Source: Tateyamaria sp. (GTDB lineage: Bacteria; Pseudomonadota; Alphaproteobacteria; Rhodobacterales; Rhodobacteraceae). From it: DNA of 20,439 bases. The notes below the pieces were generated by a model. It saw only the letters and a program-made list of their open reading frames with translations, searched no databases and had not been told where the DNA came from. Below are positions 1 through 9,049 of this stretch, in pieces. Within the stretch, counting starts at the first letter, position 1, and the number at the start of each line of letters is the position of its first letter. The position numbers were made by a program, and so were the translations under genes. The stretch spans positions 1 to 20,439 of the forward strand of contig JABITU010000190.1 in the NCBI GenBank assembly GCA_018668195.1. The letters run 5' to 3'.

Positions 1-11
1 AGCTCTATCAC
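1..11 (-). CDS. ftsE: Probable 5' tip of ftsE (cell-division ABC ATPase), cut by the window edge
   Basis: Only four codons' worth is visible. On the minus strand a GTG at 9-11 is followed by ATA GAG CT, which would read (M)-I-E-L, and a G-rich run (GGGGG) lies about five bases upstream as a ribosome binding site. In Roseobacter-group genomes the zinc-ribbon gene at 155 is commonly divergent from ftsE-ftsX, and FtsE proteins there tend to begin with M-I-E-L. The identity is therefore an inference from context plus four residues. FtsE would be the ATPase partner of FtsX in septal wall hydrolase control. If it is correct, 12-154 is a short divergent promoter region. I did not see clear -35/-10 pairs in it. 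Confidence 0.35.
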
Positions 12-154
12 GTTAGCCCCCAACACTTTGACCTGTTGTGCCTCAGCATCATGCCGCTTTCAATCTGAATGGTCTGCGCGTTCAGTAGAAGTTATGGCTT
101 TTCTAGGACGATCCTACAACATAGGGTCTGGATAAGGGTGATACAGGGAACAAC

Positions 155-943
155 ATGCGGCTGATTTGCCCCAATTGCGATGCACAGTACGAAGTTCGGG
201 ATGATGTCATCCCGACAGAAGGCCGCGATGTGCAATGTTCCAACTGTGGACAGACATGGTATCAGCACCATCCAAACCACATGCCGCCAGAACCAGAACC
301 CACAGATCTGTCAGAAGATTACACCCAAGCAGATGACGCGCACACCCCAGAAGCGAAAAGTGTGAAAGAACCTGAACCTCAGCGGCGCAAGCTGGACCCT
401 TCGGTCGCAGACATCTTGCAACAAGAAGCTGAACTGGAAAGTCAGGTGCGCGCGCGAGAAGCAACCAGCCTGGAAAGCCAGCCTGACCTGGGGCTGGACA
501 GCACCCAAACCAAAGCGAGCCGCCAAGCGCGCGACCGCATGGCACGAATCCGCGGTGAAGACCCCTCAACTGAGGCCGAAGCGCCCCCAGACGCCACGGG
601 ATCACGGCGCGATTTGCTCCCTGACATCGAAGAAATCAATTCCACGCTACGCTCGGCCAGTGACCGACAATCCGCCATACCAACAGATCCCAACCAAGAT
701 CAGGCTCTGCAGGTTGGTCAAAAATCCGGCTTTCGCCGTGGGTTTGCCCTTGTTTTTGTTTTAGCGGTGGCTCTTGGGGCCGTTTACTCATTTGCACCAC
801 AAATCGCAAAATCGATGCCACAGGCCGATCCCTACATCAGCGTTTACGTTGCGCGAGTAGACAGCGCGCGGCAATGGCTTGACGGGCATGTCCAGAATGC
901 ATTGAATTGGCTTGACACAGTTGCGTCCACCAAAGCTCAATAA
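155..943 (+). CDS. Zinc-ribbon (MJ0042-type) single-pass membrane protein
   Basis: The 262-residue protein opens with a zinc ribbon: C5-P-N-C8 and C28-S-N-C31, the MJ0042 / zinc_ribbon_5 pattern. A long acidic, low-complexity linker follows (about 40-190, rich in Glu, Gln, Pro and Asp). One hydrophobic membrane segment lies at about 197-214, and a short C-terminal tail follows that resembles the DUF3426-type end of related proteins. The likely topology is a cytoplasmic zinc ribbon with a C-terminal periplasmic tail. The start is supported by AGGGAA at 145-150. Its 3' end faces that of the TIGR02302 gene, with only 21 bases between them. The biochemical function is unknown. Being next to a probable ftsE suggests, but does not show, an envelope or division role. 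The family call is firm. Confidence 0.85.
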   Translation: MRLICPNCDAQYEVRDDVIPTEGRDVQCSNCGQTWYQHHPNHMPPEPEPTDLSEDYTQADDAHTPEAKSVKEPEPQRRKLDPSVADILQQEAELESQVRAREATSLESQPDLGLDSTQTKASRQARDRMARIRGEDPSTEAEAPPDATGSRRDLLPDIEEINSTLRSASDRQSAIPTDPNQDQALQVGQKSGFRRGFALVFVLAVALGAVYSFAPQIAKSMPQADPYISVYVARVDSARQWLDGHVQNALNWLDTVASTKAQ

Positions 944-964
944 CACAAAAACCGTCGTTGTGAT

Positions 965-3565
965 TTAGAACCGGTCCAGCAGTCGCTTGAGATAATCCAG
1001 CTCGATATCCGGGCGCTCACCTTCACCCGAACGGCGCCGGATTTCATCCAGCAGATCGCGGGCCCGGCGATAGACGTCTTCACCCCGCAACAGCCCCTCA
1101 TCAGTGCCAGTGCCACCATTTGACCCTGGGTCACGGCCCAGTGGGTCACTGGCTTCGGCTCTGCGGTTAGCGTCAGCTGTGCCTTGTCCCTGCTGGCCGG
1201 TTTGCTGCTCTTGTTGCATAGCCTCGCCTAGGGAACGCATGCCTTCGCGAAGGGCTTCCATTGCTCGCGATTGACTATCGAGAGCATCGGCGAATTTGCG
1301 TTGGCGCAACGCCTCTTCGGCGTCATCCATCGCTCGACCTGCCTGACCGAGCGCGTCGCGGGCAGCCTCGCCTTCCGGTGTACCTGCACCCGGCAGATTA
1401 CGCTGTTGCCGGGAGAGTTCATCGCGCAAGGCCTGCTGACGATCTGCCAGAGATCCGTCGGCGCCCTCGCCTTGTTGATTTACATCGCCCCCTTGCTGGC
1501 CATCACCCTGTTCGCTTTGACCGTCGCCATCCTGACTGTGTTGATCGCCTTGCCCTTGGCCGCCACTGCGCCCTTCGTTACCTTGGCTTTCACCGGCTTG
1601 CGCATTAGGATTAAACTGTTCCTGCAGGTCGCGGAACGCACGATCGCTCAAGCCCTGCTGATCGCGCAAAGTCTCTGCCAAACCTTCCATCGCCTGCTCA
1701 CCAGGACTTTGGTTGCCCTGACCCTCACCCTGGGTGACGCGCATATTTTCCAGCATTTCCTGAAGTTCCTGCAAGGCTTGCTCTGCCTCGGCCATTCGGC
1801 CCTGCTCCATCAACTCCTGAATGCGATCCATCATCCGCTGCAGATCATCTTGGGTCATTTGCTTCTGGTTTTGCGGGTCGCCCTGTTGGCCCTGTTTGCC
1901 GTTTTGCTGCGTATCCTGCTGAGCTTGCCGCGACAACTGATCCATGTAGTCATCAGTCGCCATGCGCAATTCACGCATCAGCTCTTTGATCTCTGCCGCG
2001 CTTGCCCCATCACGCATGGCCTGATTTAGACGATCCTTGGCACGCCGGAGCCGTTCCAGCGCACTGGTCAGATCACCCTCTTCGATCGCGAGGGCGAGAT
2101 TCCAAAAATCTTGCGCCAAGTCCTCTTGTTGTTCGGCCGTCAGACCATAAAGGGCGAGTGTTTCCAGCCGCGTGATGGCGCGTCGCAGGCGCAACTGCTC
2201 GACCTCTTTTCGAAAAACCTCGTCTGGGCGATGGGCGACCGCGCGCAAGATCTGGCTGACGCGGGTGGCATTTCCACTGGCCCACAGCAGGTCACGGCGC
2301 TGTTCGATGATCACGGCAGCAAGGGGATCAAAAAACCTTCTGCCGGGAAGCACAAAGGAAACAGGTACAGAGGTTGCGACCTGTTCGGCCGCATCCAAAG
2401 CGGTCAGCGTGATGGTCACTGGCAGGTTGGCCCACGGATGTTGCGAAAAGTCCTCGATCAGGTTTTCTTGAAAATCTGATCGACTGCCTGCGACAGGCAT
2501 GGGCAAAGATACCGTTATTTCAGAACGTGGGTCTGGTGCGATCGTCAACCCGTGCCGCCGATCAACATTGCGCAAATCAAGCGCGATCCGCGCCTCGCCC
2601 GCTTCCACGCCATAATCGTCGCGCGCGTCAAAGGGCAGTGACATTCTGCCCAAAGCGTCTGCATCCGGTTCACCCAAGGTGGATATTTCAGGGGCCGCGT
2701 CAGGTAATACAGTGACCGACCAGCTGCGCCCACCCGGGCCGTTCACGGCAATCTCGCCTGACTGATGGGCGGTAAAGTCTTGCTCTGGGTTCGAAGCGGC
2801 GTTCGGATCTGCGGTTTTGCCTGATACGGTTTCGGCCACTACAAGCGCCCCGGTCTCGCCATACAATCGCAAAGTGATCAGACTGCCAAGCGGCACTGTC
2901 AGCACATCTTCGGTGATATCATTAAGGTAGATTGTAGGCCGCTCGGTATAACGTGGGCTTTCCGCCCAGCCCTCCCAAACCGGTCCAGAGGCCAATCCGT
3001 TACCCGCCCCCGGCGCCATGTCTGACACTGAACCCACGCGCCAGATCGAGCCAAAGATCAATGCCACCACAAAGGCAAGCACCGCGACATAGCGCAGCGC
3101 GTAGGGATCGCGGTGCGCAATCCGCAAATCAGCGGGGACAGGGGTTGCGTCAGCCGCACGGGCAACCATACGCGCCTGATGCGCACGCCACACCACCAAA
3201 GAGGCCGGATCAGTTTTACCAATCGCCTGACCATCCATCAGCGCTTCGATCGGTCGGCCCGGTAACGCTTCGTCAAGGCGGGCCAATGCCGCCGCACGCG
3301 ATGGGATGCGGAACCGTGTCAACGCATAGATCAACGCTGCCAGACCGGCAAACAAAGCCATCAGAGCGCCGACCCACACCAGCTCGATCATCAGGACATC
3401 TTGCAAACCCAACATCAGGGCCGCCAAGACAGAAAGGCACACCGTGACCAATGGCCACGTCGCTTGCCAAAGCCGTTCCACAAACATGCCCGCATGCGTC
3501 AACCGCACAGGCCAACGCACGGCGTTCAGCCCGTTTTGCGCATCACGCTGAGAGGAATAGGCCAT
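965..3565 (-). CDS. TIGR02302 / DUF4175 family membrane protein, Gln-rich C-terminus
   Basis: The 866-residue protein has three hydrophobic segments near the N-terminus, at about 37-53, 60-82 and 158-175. A large, probably periplasmic, region follows with beta-rich stretches. From about 550 onward it becomes strongly Gln/Gly/Glu-rich and probably coiled-coil (repeated QQ, GQG and DGQ runs). It ends with an Arg/Asp/Leu-rich segment closing in YLKRLLDRF. This architecture and length match the alphaproteobacterial TIGR02302 family (DUF4175), whose function has not been established. The start is ATG at 3565, 42 bases downstream of the lysA stop, so the two genes probably share a transcript. The low-complexity tail is normal for the family and produces long antisense open frames that are not genes. 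Confidence 0.88.
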   Translation of the reverse strand: MAYSSQRDAQNGLNAVRWPVRLTHAGMFVERLWQATWPLVTVCLSVLAALMLGLQDVLMIELVWVGALMALFAGLAALIYALTRFRIPSRAAALARLDEALPGRPIEALMDGQAIGKTDPASLVVWRAHQARMVARAADATPVPADLRIAHRDPYALRYVAVLAFVVALIFGSIWRVGSVSDMAPGAGNGLASGPVWEGWAESPRYTERPTIYLNDITEDVLTVPLGSLITLRLYGETGALVVAETVSGKTADPNAASNPEQDFTAHQSGEIAVNGPGGRSWSVTVLPDAAPEISTLGEPDADALGRMSLPFDARDDYGVEAGEARIALDLRNVDRRHGLTIAPDPRSEITVSLPMPVAGSRSDFQENLIEDFSQHPWANLPVTITLTALDAAEQVATSVPVSFVLPGRRFFDPLAAVIIEQRRDLLWASGNATRVSQILRAVAHRPDEVFRKEVEQLRLRRAITRLETLALYGLTAEQQEDLAQDFWNLALAIEEGDLTSALERLRRAKDRLNQAMRDGASAAEIKELMRELRMATDDYMDQLSRQAQQDTQQNGKQGQQGDPQNQKQMTQDDLQRMMDRIQELMEQGRMAEAEQALQELQEMLENMRVTQGEGQGNQSPGEQAMEGLAETLRDQQGLSDRAFRDLQEQFNPNAQAGESQGNEGRSGGQGQGDQHSQDGDGQSEQGDGQQGGDVNQQGEGADGSLADRQQALRDELSRQQRNLPGAGTPEGEAARDALGQAGRAMDDAEEALRQRKFADALDSQSRAMEALREGMRSLGEAMQQEQQTGQQGQGTADANRRAEASDPLGRDPGSNGGTGTDEGLLRGEDVYRRARDLLDEIRRRSGEGERPDIELDYLKRLLDRF

Positions 3566-3607
3566 TTACTTTGCATCCCTTGCCAGTGGCGTGATGCGCA
3601 AAATCGC

Positions 3608-4885
3608 CTAAAGCCACTCTGGGATGGTATCGCGATTTATCATTTCGTCAAACGTCGGACGTGGACGGATCACCGCGTATTGATCGCCATGCACCAGAAC
3701 CTCGGGAATCAGGGGCCGCGTGTTATATTCACTGCTCATGACCGCGCCATATGCCCCCGCCGAGCGAAACGCGACAAGCGCGCCTGCCTGCATTTTGGGC
3801 ATCATGCGCTGCTTGGCAAAGGTATCACCGGATTCACAGACCGGCCCGACGATATCAATTGGGCCCTGTTCGACCCCGGGCGCGGGCTCAACCACGGGGA
3901 TGATATCGTGATATGCGTCATACATTGCGGGGCGGATCAGGTCATTCATCGCGCCGTCAATGATCAGAAAATCACGGCCCTCACCGGATTTGACATAGAT
4001 GACTTCACTTATCATGCAGCCCGCATTGCCCGCGATCAGGCGGCCCGGCTCGATTTCGATCTCGCAGCCCAGATGGCCGACCGTTCGCTTGATCAACGCC
4101 CCATAGTCAGCGGGAAGCGGCGGCGCTTCGTTGTTGCGGGTATACGGAATGCCCAAGCCGCCACCCAGATCAAGGCGCCGGATGTTGTGGCCATCGGCAC
4201 GCAGCACCTCGGTCAGCTCCGCTACTTTCTGGTAGGCCAATTCAAAAGGTGCGAGTTCCGTCAACTGACTGCCGATGTGAACATCAATGCCGATGATATC
4301 CAGATGATCCATCGCACCGGCCATGGCATACACCTCGCGTGCGCGCGCAATCGGAATACCAAACTTATTTTCGGATTTACCGGTGGCAATCTTGGCATGA
4401 GTTTTGGCGTCGACATCCGGGTTCACACGAATGGTGATGGGTGCAATGGTGCTCAGCTCGCCTGCGACACGGTTGAGCGTTTCGATTTCGGGCTCAGATT
4501 CCACGTTGAATTGGCGAATACCGCCTGTCAGCGCCATACGGATTTCATCAACGGTTTTGCCGACACCGGAAAAGACTATCTTGTCGCCGGGCACGCCAGC
4601 AGCCTTGGCGCGCGTATATTCACCACCAGAAACCACGTCCATCCCCGCGCCGGCATTGGCTAGGGTCTTTAGGATCGCTTGATTGCTTGCCGCCTTCATC
4701 GCGTAGCAAACCAAATGATCCATGCCTGCCAAAGCCTCATCAAAGAGAGTGTAATGACGCAGCAAAGTTGCTGTCGAATAGACATAGAACGGGGTGCCCA
4801 CCTCCGCTGCAATATCTGCGATGGCGACGTCCTCGGCGTACAAGGCGCCATCTTTGTATAAAAAATAATCCATGCTATGCGCCAT
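3608..4885 (-). CDS. lysA: Diaminopimelate decarboxylase
   Basis: LysA removes CO2 from meso-diaminopimelate to make L-lysine, the last step of the DAP pathway, using pyridoxal phosphate in the cytoplasm. The 425-residue length is typical. Visible residues are the PLP lysine K64 in YAMKA, H203 in HIGSQ, the phosphate-binding GGGLG (241-245), EPGR (279-282), C350-E-S-G-D354 (the cysteine is supplied across the dimer in this fold-type III family) and Y387-N in the C-terminal barrel. The start could be M1 (4885) or M5 (4873). Neither has a good Shine-Dalgarno, and family members often begin at the equivalent of M5. About 206 bases separate it from the DUF2834 gene upstream. That gap holds only a short imperfect signal: a 6-bp stem, CGCCGG/CCGGCG at 4963-4981, with no U-tract. 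TIGR02302 follows closely downstream. Confidence 0.95.
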   Translation of the reverse strand: MAHSMDYFLYKDGALYAEDVAIADIAAEVGTPFYVYSTATLLRHYTLFDEALAGMDHLVCYAMKAASNQAILKTLANAGAGMDVVSGGEYTRAKAAGVPGDKIVFSGVGKTVDEIRMALTGGIRQFNVESEPEIETLNRVAGELSTIAPITIRVNPDVDAKTHAKIATGKSENKFGIPIARAREVYAMAGAMDHLDIIGIDVHIGSQLTELAPFELAYQKVAELTEVLRADGHNIRRLDLGGGLGIPYTRNNEAPPLPADYGALIKRTVGHLGCEIEIEPGRLIAGNAGCMISEVIYVKSGEGRDFLIIDGAMNDLIRPAMYDAYHDIIPVVEPAPGVEQGPIDIVGPVCESGDTFAKQRMMPKMQAGALVAFRSAGAYGAVMSSEYNTRPLIPEVLVHGDQYAVIRPRPTFDEMINRDTIPEWL

Positions 4886-5091
4886 TTATCTGGGCGCGCA
4901 GCACAGATCAATCAGGCAATGCAGCACCTGACCCAAACATTAGTTTTTCATGCAGCGTTTTACGCCGGATCAACACCGGCGCTTGCCCGTCGTCTGTTGC
5001 CATTGAAACCGCTTATGCGGTGTTCGTTACGGTCGAGGCCACCTGAGTTACAGCGCCCGCGCCGCCAGATTGCTTTCTCGGCAGGTAACCG

Positions 5092-5409
5092 TCACTGAAC
5101 GGGGCGGGACCTCAAGAATAAATAAAGCGGCAAGCCACAACTGACCCCTATGCCAAAGGTGGCAGGAATGGCCAAAAGCGCCAGCCAGTTGCGTCGTACC
5201 GCGACCTCAGAGATGATCCACACGGTCAGCGCCACGGCCGCAATAGTCAAATCCCAGACAAGGCCACTGCCGGCCGCGTTTACATGCCAAGCGTCGACCA
5301 TTGCCATGATGTCGTAGCTATTCGTATTGAACCAAGTGACAAAGTAATACATCGGGTGAATTGCACCCCAAACGGTGAGGGCAAGGTAAATCATGCGTAC
5401 AGGTGACAT
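5092..5409 (-). CDS. DUF2834-type small membrane protein
   Basis: This 105-residue protein is almost entirely hydrophobic. There are three probable membrane segments, at about 6-26, 49-69 and 76-98. A Trp/Tyr/His-rich first loop (HPMYYFVTWF) and the pattern around D54 and W64 are characteristic of DUF2834 proteins, which have no assigned function. It starts two bases after the lipoprotein stop. Its likely ribosome binding site (GGGAG) lies inside the last codons of that gene, so translation is probably coupled. The family call rests on recognising the pattern without a search. Confidence 0.75.
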   Translation of the reverse strand: MSPVRMIYLALTVWGAIHPMYYFVTWFNTNSYDIMAMVDAWHVNAAGSGLVWDLTIAAVALTVWIISEVAVRRNWLALLAIPATFGIGVSCGLPLYLFLRSRPVQ

Positions 5410-5411
5410 AT

Positions 5412-5588
5412 TCAGAACACTCCCAAACCAACACTCAAGGGCCCCTTTGAAACGCCAATGGAGCCTCCGACATGCAGGCCTGTCGATCCAGCGTTAATGT
5501 CCAACTTGGAAGTTGGCTTAATCGGTTCTCCGTCAGCGCCGCAGGCGACAAGGCCTAACAGCGTAATAACACTCAACACTCGGCTCAA
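5412..5588 (-). CDS. Small lipoprotein downstream of argH
   Basis: A 58-residue protein with a lipoprotein signal peptide: [11 protein letters not shown] followed by the lipobox L-V-A-C, with the acylated Cys preceding GADGEP. The remainder is a short Gly/Ser-rich tail ([13 protein letters not shown]) of unknown function. The frame extends upstream to a TTG at 5606. I chose the TTG at 5588 because AGAGAGG lies about seven bases before it and because its TTG overlaps the argH stop as TTGA, a usual arrangement for coupled translation. Small lipoproteins in this position behind argH are common in Roseobacter relatives. No enzymatic motif is visible. Confidence 0.7.
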   Translation of the reverse strand: MSRVLSVITLLGLVACGADGEPIKPTSKLDINAGSTGLHVGGSIGVSKGPLSVGLGVF

Positions 5589-6976
5589 GATAAAACCTCT
5601 CTCCAACGGGTAACCTGTGCCCGAACTTGGACAGGTGCAGTGCCTCCGTATGATGTACGCGATGCGACCGAGTTTTTCACGCCCAAAACGTCAAAAACAT
5701 CTTTGGAAATGCCATCATGCGCGGATTGCATCTGTTCCAACGTCAAATCGGGCAGGTCGCAGCCCTGTGCTTCGGCAAGGGCCACCAGCGATCCGGTAAT
5801 ATGGTGTGCGTCGCGGAAGGGCAGGCCCAAAACCCGGACCAGCCAATCTGCAAGATCGGTCGCCGTGCTGAAACCTGAGCCCGCCGCAGCGGCAAGGCTT
5901 TTACGGTTGGCAGTCATATCGCGCACCATCCCGTCCATCGCGGCAAGCGCCAGCATCCAGTTATCAGCGGCGTCAAAAACCTGTTCTTTATCTTCTTGCA
6001 TATCCTTGGAATAGGCTAGGGGCAGACCCTTCATCACCATCATGAGCGCGGTGTTTGCCCCAAAGATACGGCCAACCTTGGCGCGGATCAATTCGGCAGC
6101 GTCAGGGTTTTTCTTTTGCGGCATGATGCTGGAGCCAGTCGAAAAACGATCTGACAGGGTTACAAAACGAAACTGAGCACTCGACCAAATCACCAACTCT
6201 TCGGCAAAGCGCGACAGATGCATGGCGCAGATGCTGGCCGTGCCCAGAAACTCGAGCGCAAAGTCGCGGTCACTGACGGCATCCAGTGAATTGGCCGCGG
6301 GCCTGTCGAACCCCAACGCTTTTGCTGTCATCTCTCGATCGATGGGAAAGGACGTTCCCGCCAGTGCCGCCGCGCCTAGGGGGCTTTCGTTCATCCGCGC
6401 GCGTGCATCGCGCACCCGGCTTAGGTCGCGACCAAACATCTCAACATAGGCCATCATGTGGTGGCCCCAAGTTACTGGTTGCGCGGTCTGCAGATGGGTA
6501 AACCCAGGCATGACCCAACCAGCGCCGACCTCTGCTTGATCCAGCAATGCTGCAATCAGTGACAAAATGGCGCCTTCTGCTGCATCCAGTTGATCGCGGA
6601 CCCACAATTTAAAATCTGTTGCCACCTGATCGTTGCGGCTGCGCCCCGTGTGCAAACGGCCCGCCGGTTCACCGATCAGATCCTTAAGACGCGCTTCAAC
6701 GTTCATGTGAATGTCTTCCAAAGCAGTGGAAAACTCGAACGTTCCGCCTTTAATCTCTGACAACACCGTGAGCAGGCCTTCCCGGATCGCTTCCACATCT
6801 TTATCTTGCAATATATTGGTCGCGCCCAGCATGGCGGCATGAGCACGCGAACCCGCAATATCTTGGGCTGCCATGCGCTGGTCAAACCCGATAGAGGCAT
6901 TAATTGCTTCCATGATAGCATCGGGGCCAGCGGCAAAGCGGCCGCCCCACATGGTGTTCGCAGTTTTTTCGGTCAT
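5585..6976 (-). CDS. argH: Argininosuccinate lyase
   Basis: ArgH splits argininosuccinate into arginine and fumarate, the last step of arginine synthesis. Counting from [12 protein letters not shown], the protein is 463 residues, the usual length. Visible motifs are HTGRSRNDQ (109-117), FTHLQTAQP with H161, and the fumarase/aspartase-superfamily signature [12 protein letters not shown] (281-292), whose first Ser pair supplies the catalytic base. The frame extends 17 codons further upstream to 7027. That extension overlaps the divergent tlpA-like gene and does not match the family's N-terminus, so the ATG at 6976 is preferred. It is the first gene of the argH-lipoprotein-DUF2834 cluster. Confidence 0.95.
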   Translation of the reverse strand: MTEKTANTMWGGRFAAGPDAIMEAINASIGFDQRMAAQDIAGSRAHAAMLGATNILQDKDVEAIREGLLTVLSEIKGGTFEFSTALEDIHMNVEARLKDLIGEPAGRLHTGRSRNDQVATDFKLWVRDQLDAAEGAILSLIAALLDQAEVGAGWVMPGFTHLQTAQPVTWGHHMMAYVEMFGRDLSRVRDARARMNESPLGAAALAGTSFPIDREMTAKALGFDRPAANSLDAVSDRDFALEFLGTASICAMHLSRFAEELVIWSSAQFRFVTLSDRFSTGSSIMPQKKNPDAAELIRAKVGRIFGANTALMMVMKGLPLAYSKDMQEDKEQVFDAADNWMLALAAMDGMVRDMTANRKSLAAAAGSGFSTATDLADWLVRVLGLPFRDAHHITGSLVALAEAQGCDLPDLTLEQMQSAHDGISKDVFDVLGVKNSVASRTSYGGTAPVQVRAQVTRWREVLS

Positions 6977-7001
6977 CGGATGGCCCCACTGAGGAAGAGA
7001 C

Positions 7002-7559
7002 ATGAAAAGAATAATCGCTGTTGCCATCTACATGGCCCTCGCCTTGGGCGCAATTCCTAGCCATGCCGATACTGCCGCCGCAGCATTGCGCACCGGGGAT
7101 ATGAAAAAACTGCTGTTCCATAGTGCTCCAAAACCTGTTCCCACCGTGTTATTTGATCTGGCCGACGGCGCAGGCACCCGCAGCTTGCAGGACTACGAAG
7201 GCAAATACGTTCTGTTAAACTTCTGGGCCACGTGGTGCGCACCTTGCCGCCATGAAATGCCCATGCTGTCAGCGTTGCAAACGCAGTTTGGCGGCGACCA
7301 GTTCGAAGTTGTAACAATCGCCACCGGGCGCAATTCTCCTGCGGGGATCAAAAAGTTCTTTAACGACAGTAAAATCGATAATCTGCCCCGCCATCAGGAT
7401 CCGAAACAAAAGTTAGCCAGTCAAATGGGCGTTTTTGGCCTGCCAATCACTGTGATCATTGATCCCGAGAGCAAAGAGATCGCGCGACTGCGCGGTGACG
7501 CAGACTGGGCCAGCGAAAGCGCCAAAGCAATTATCAAGTCACTGATCAGCAGAGAATAA
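7002..7559 (+). CDS. TlpA-like thiol-disulfide oxidoreductase
   Basis: The 185-residue protein has a signal peptide or membrane anchor ([20 protein letters not shown], probable cleavage near HAD at 21-23). A thioredoxin-fold domain of the TlpA/ResA type follows. The active site is W78-C79-A-P-C82 in [10 protein letters not shown], and the cis-proline is P148 in FGLPIT. Such periplasmic reductases commonly serve cytochrome c maturation or disulfide reduction; the exact partner cannot be told. GAGGAAGAG just upstream of the ATG is a strong ribosome binding site. The gene is divergent from argH, with 25 bases between start codons. A 7-bp stem (GCAGTGC at 7567-7573, GCACTGC at 7587-7593) follows the stop but has no U-tract, so it is not called a terminator. 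Confidence 0.88.
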   Translation: MKRIIAVAIYMALALGAIPSHADTAAAALRTGDMKKLLFHSAPKPVPTVLFDLADGAGTRSLQDYEGKYVLLNFWATWCAPCRHEMPMLSALQTQFGGDQFEVVTIATGRNSPAGIKKFFNDSKIDNLPRHQDPKQKLASQMGVFGLPITVIIDPESKEIARLRGDADWASESAKAIIKSLISRE

Positions 7560-7972
7560 AGTTGACGCAGTGCTCATTAATATACGGCACTGCCTGCACC
7601 GTTCGAATTGTTCAGAACAAGGGACATTTTTGGTGCAAGATCAGCGTTGGGATCAATCCAATTTCAACCGCATCATCACAATTTCGTTGAATGGGTCAAA
7701 CCCTAAGTTTTGCGCGGTCGTATAAGGCTGCCCTCTCGACTTTTGCATTCTGCTAGTAGCTCGTTGGTTCAGTCGTCTTGCGGTATTGCTCCAATATAAA
7801 TATTCTTGCATTGGTAGCAATTTCGCGACGTCGCCAATACCTGCCAACACATTTTGATGTAATCACGCATCACTTCGCGTGTTGGACTGGCAAAGTTTCA
7901 CTAAGGGACGTGCTATCCGTTGATTGCAAAGGGTTTTTTTGTTAGCTTTTCGCTAATAAAAAATAAACAGGC
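7560..7972. other. 413-base intergenic region without a convincing gene
   Basis: The stretch is AT-richer than its surroundings. It contains the hairpin after the TlpA-like gene (7567-7593), a 65-codon minus-strand frame at 7653-7850 (GTG start, a stop immediately upstream, no Shine-Dalgarno, no recognised domain), and a small inverted repeat TTAGC/GCTAA at 7942-7956 about 17 bases before the Hint gene. That repeat may mark the Hint gene's promoter or operator, but no -35/-10 pair is clear. I would not call a gene here. Confidence 0.5.
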
Positions 7973-9049
7973 ATGCAGGCAATGGTAGCGGGCTTTCGGG
8001 GCACATTTGTCATCTGTTCAACACAGACAAAAGTGGACGGCGTAAAAGCCGCTTCTTTGCAGTCACTAGCTGTGGGCGCGCAGTGGGTGTGGCACGGGAA
8101 AGCTGTGCGTGTGGATGGGCCGCAGGATATATTGCGTTTAGCTGGTGCACACGGGTCAAAGACGCTGCGGCGACGCGCCTCACGCATTGCACATCGTCTA
8201 GCCGGGTCAGAAATTGGTCGGAAACCCCGGAGCATTTGGGAGCCGGGTACAGACGACATCCTACTGAAACAAAACAGCTTTGTGGTCACCAATGGAATAA
8301 AAAGTTATAGCGTGACGGCAATCGAAATTGGTCATGGTTCACGGACATTGCTGATGTTTATTGATGATATTCCACCAAGCGGAATGCCGATGTGGGTAGT
8401 GGATCACAACATTACGCACGATCGCGGCCAAGCAGAAAGCCAGAGATCGGGTGGCGTCATCTGCTTCACGCCTGGCACAGCTATTGAAACCCCAACTGGG
8501 CCTCAGTTGATCGAAACCCTCCGTGAGGGCGATCAGGTCCAGACCAAGGACAATGGCGCGCAAGATATACTGTGGATTGGGAAACGCCACATGACCGGCG
8601 CACGCTTACTCGCGATGCCATATCTTCGTCCTGTGCTGATCACCGCTGGGGCTTTGGGTATCGAGCGCCCGGATCAAGCCCTGTTGGTGTCACCGGACCA
8701 TCGCATGCTGTTCAAAGGTGCTATGGCACACAGCTTGTTTAACACCGATGAAGTGCTTGTTGCGGCCAAGGACATGGTAAACGACACAACAGTGAAAGTT
8801 GATTTAAGCGTACGCGAGGTGACCTATATCCACCTGCTCTTGTCAAACCACGAGATCCTGTGCGCCAATGGCGTCGAAATCGAGAGCTTTCACCCCGCCA
8901 ACGCTGCACTAACGGCTTTGGACGACATTGACCGCGAACGCTTACTTTCGGGGTTGCCCGACCTAGAACACAATCCTCACACATATGGCGGTTATGCACG
9001 ACGCAACCTGACTGGCGGCGAGGCTGCGATACTGCAGCACGCGAGCTAG
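7973..9049 (+). CDS. Hint (Hedgehog/intein-type) domain protein
   Basis: The 358-residue protein has an N-terminal region (about 1-155) typical of Rhodobacterales Hint proteins, beginning MQAMVAGFRGTFVI. The Hint_2 domain starts at G-V-I-C164-F-T-P-G-T-A-I-E-T-P. It continues through VSPDHRML (239-246) and ends with SNHEILCANGVEIESFHP (about 291-308). In true inteins and Hedgehog proteins, the Cys after the N-terminal segment and the His of the B-block-like region carry out an N-to-S acyl shift. Here C164, H243 and H293 are present, but self-cleavage is not shown. Relatives often sit on secreted or calcium-binding repeat proteins; this one is short and has no such repeats. No signal peptide is visible. 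M1 (7973) and M4 (7982) are both possible starts; both have weak ribosome binding sites. Confidence 0.8.
   Translation: MQAMVAGFRGTFVICSTQTKVDGVKAASLQSLAVGAQWVWHGKAVRVDGPQDILRLAGAHGSKTLRRRASRIAHRLAGSEIGRKPRSIWEPGTDDILLKQNSFVVTNGIKSYSVTAIEIGHGSRTLLMFIDDIPPSGMPMWVVDHNITHDRGQAESQRSGGVICFTPGTAIETPTGPQLIETLREGDQVQTKDNGAQDILWIGKRHMTGARLLAMPYLRPVLITAGALGIERPDQALLVSPDHRMLFKGAMAHSLFNTDEVLVAAKDMVNDTTVKVDLSVREVTYIHLLLSNHEILCANGVEIESFHPANAALTALDDIDRERLLSGLPDLEHNPHTYGGYARRNLTGGEAAILQHAS

Noticed and set aside
1271..2029. Long plus-strand frame of 252 codons opposite the TIGR02302 gene
   Set aside because: It is antisense to the Gln-rich, low-complexity coding tail, whose CAG/CAA codons read as Leu/Cys-rich frames on the other strand. 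It has no start signal or recognised domain.
3401..4663. Plus-strand frame of 420 codons opposite lysA
   Set aside because: It runs antisense to a clear lysA and gives a His/Arg/Asp-rich product with no family resemblance, typical of the shadow frame of a GC-biased gene.
4963..4981. CGCCGG/CCGGCG hairpin upstream of lysA as a terminator for the DUF2834 gene
   Set aside because: The stem is only six pairs and neither strand has a U-tract after it.
6977..7027. 17-codon N-terminal extension of ArgH to 7027
   Set aside because: It overlaps the divergent TlpA-like start and its ribosome binding site, and ArgH relatives begin near [12 protein letters not shown].
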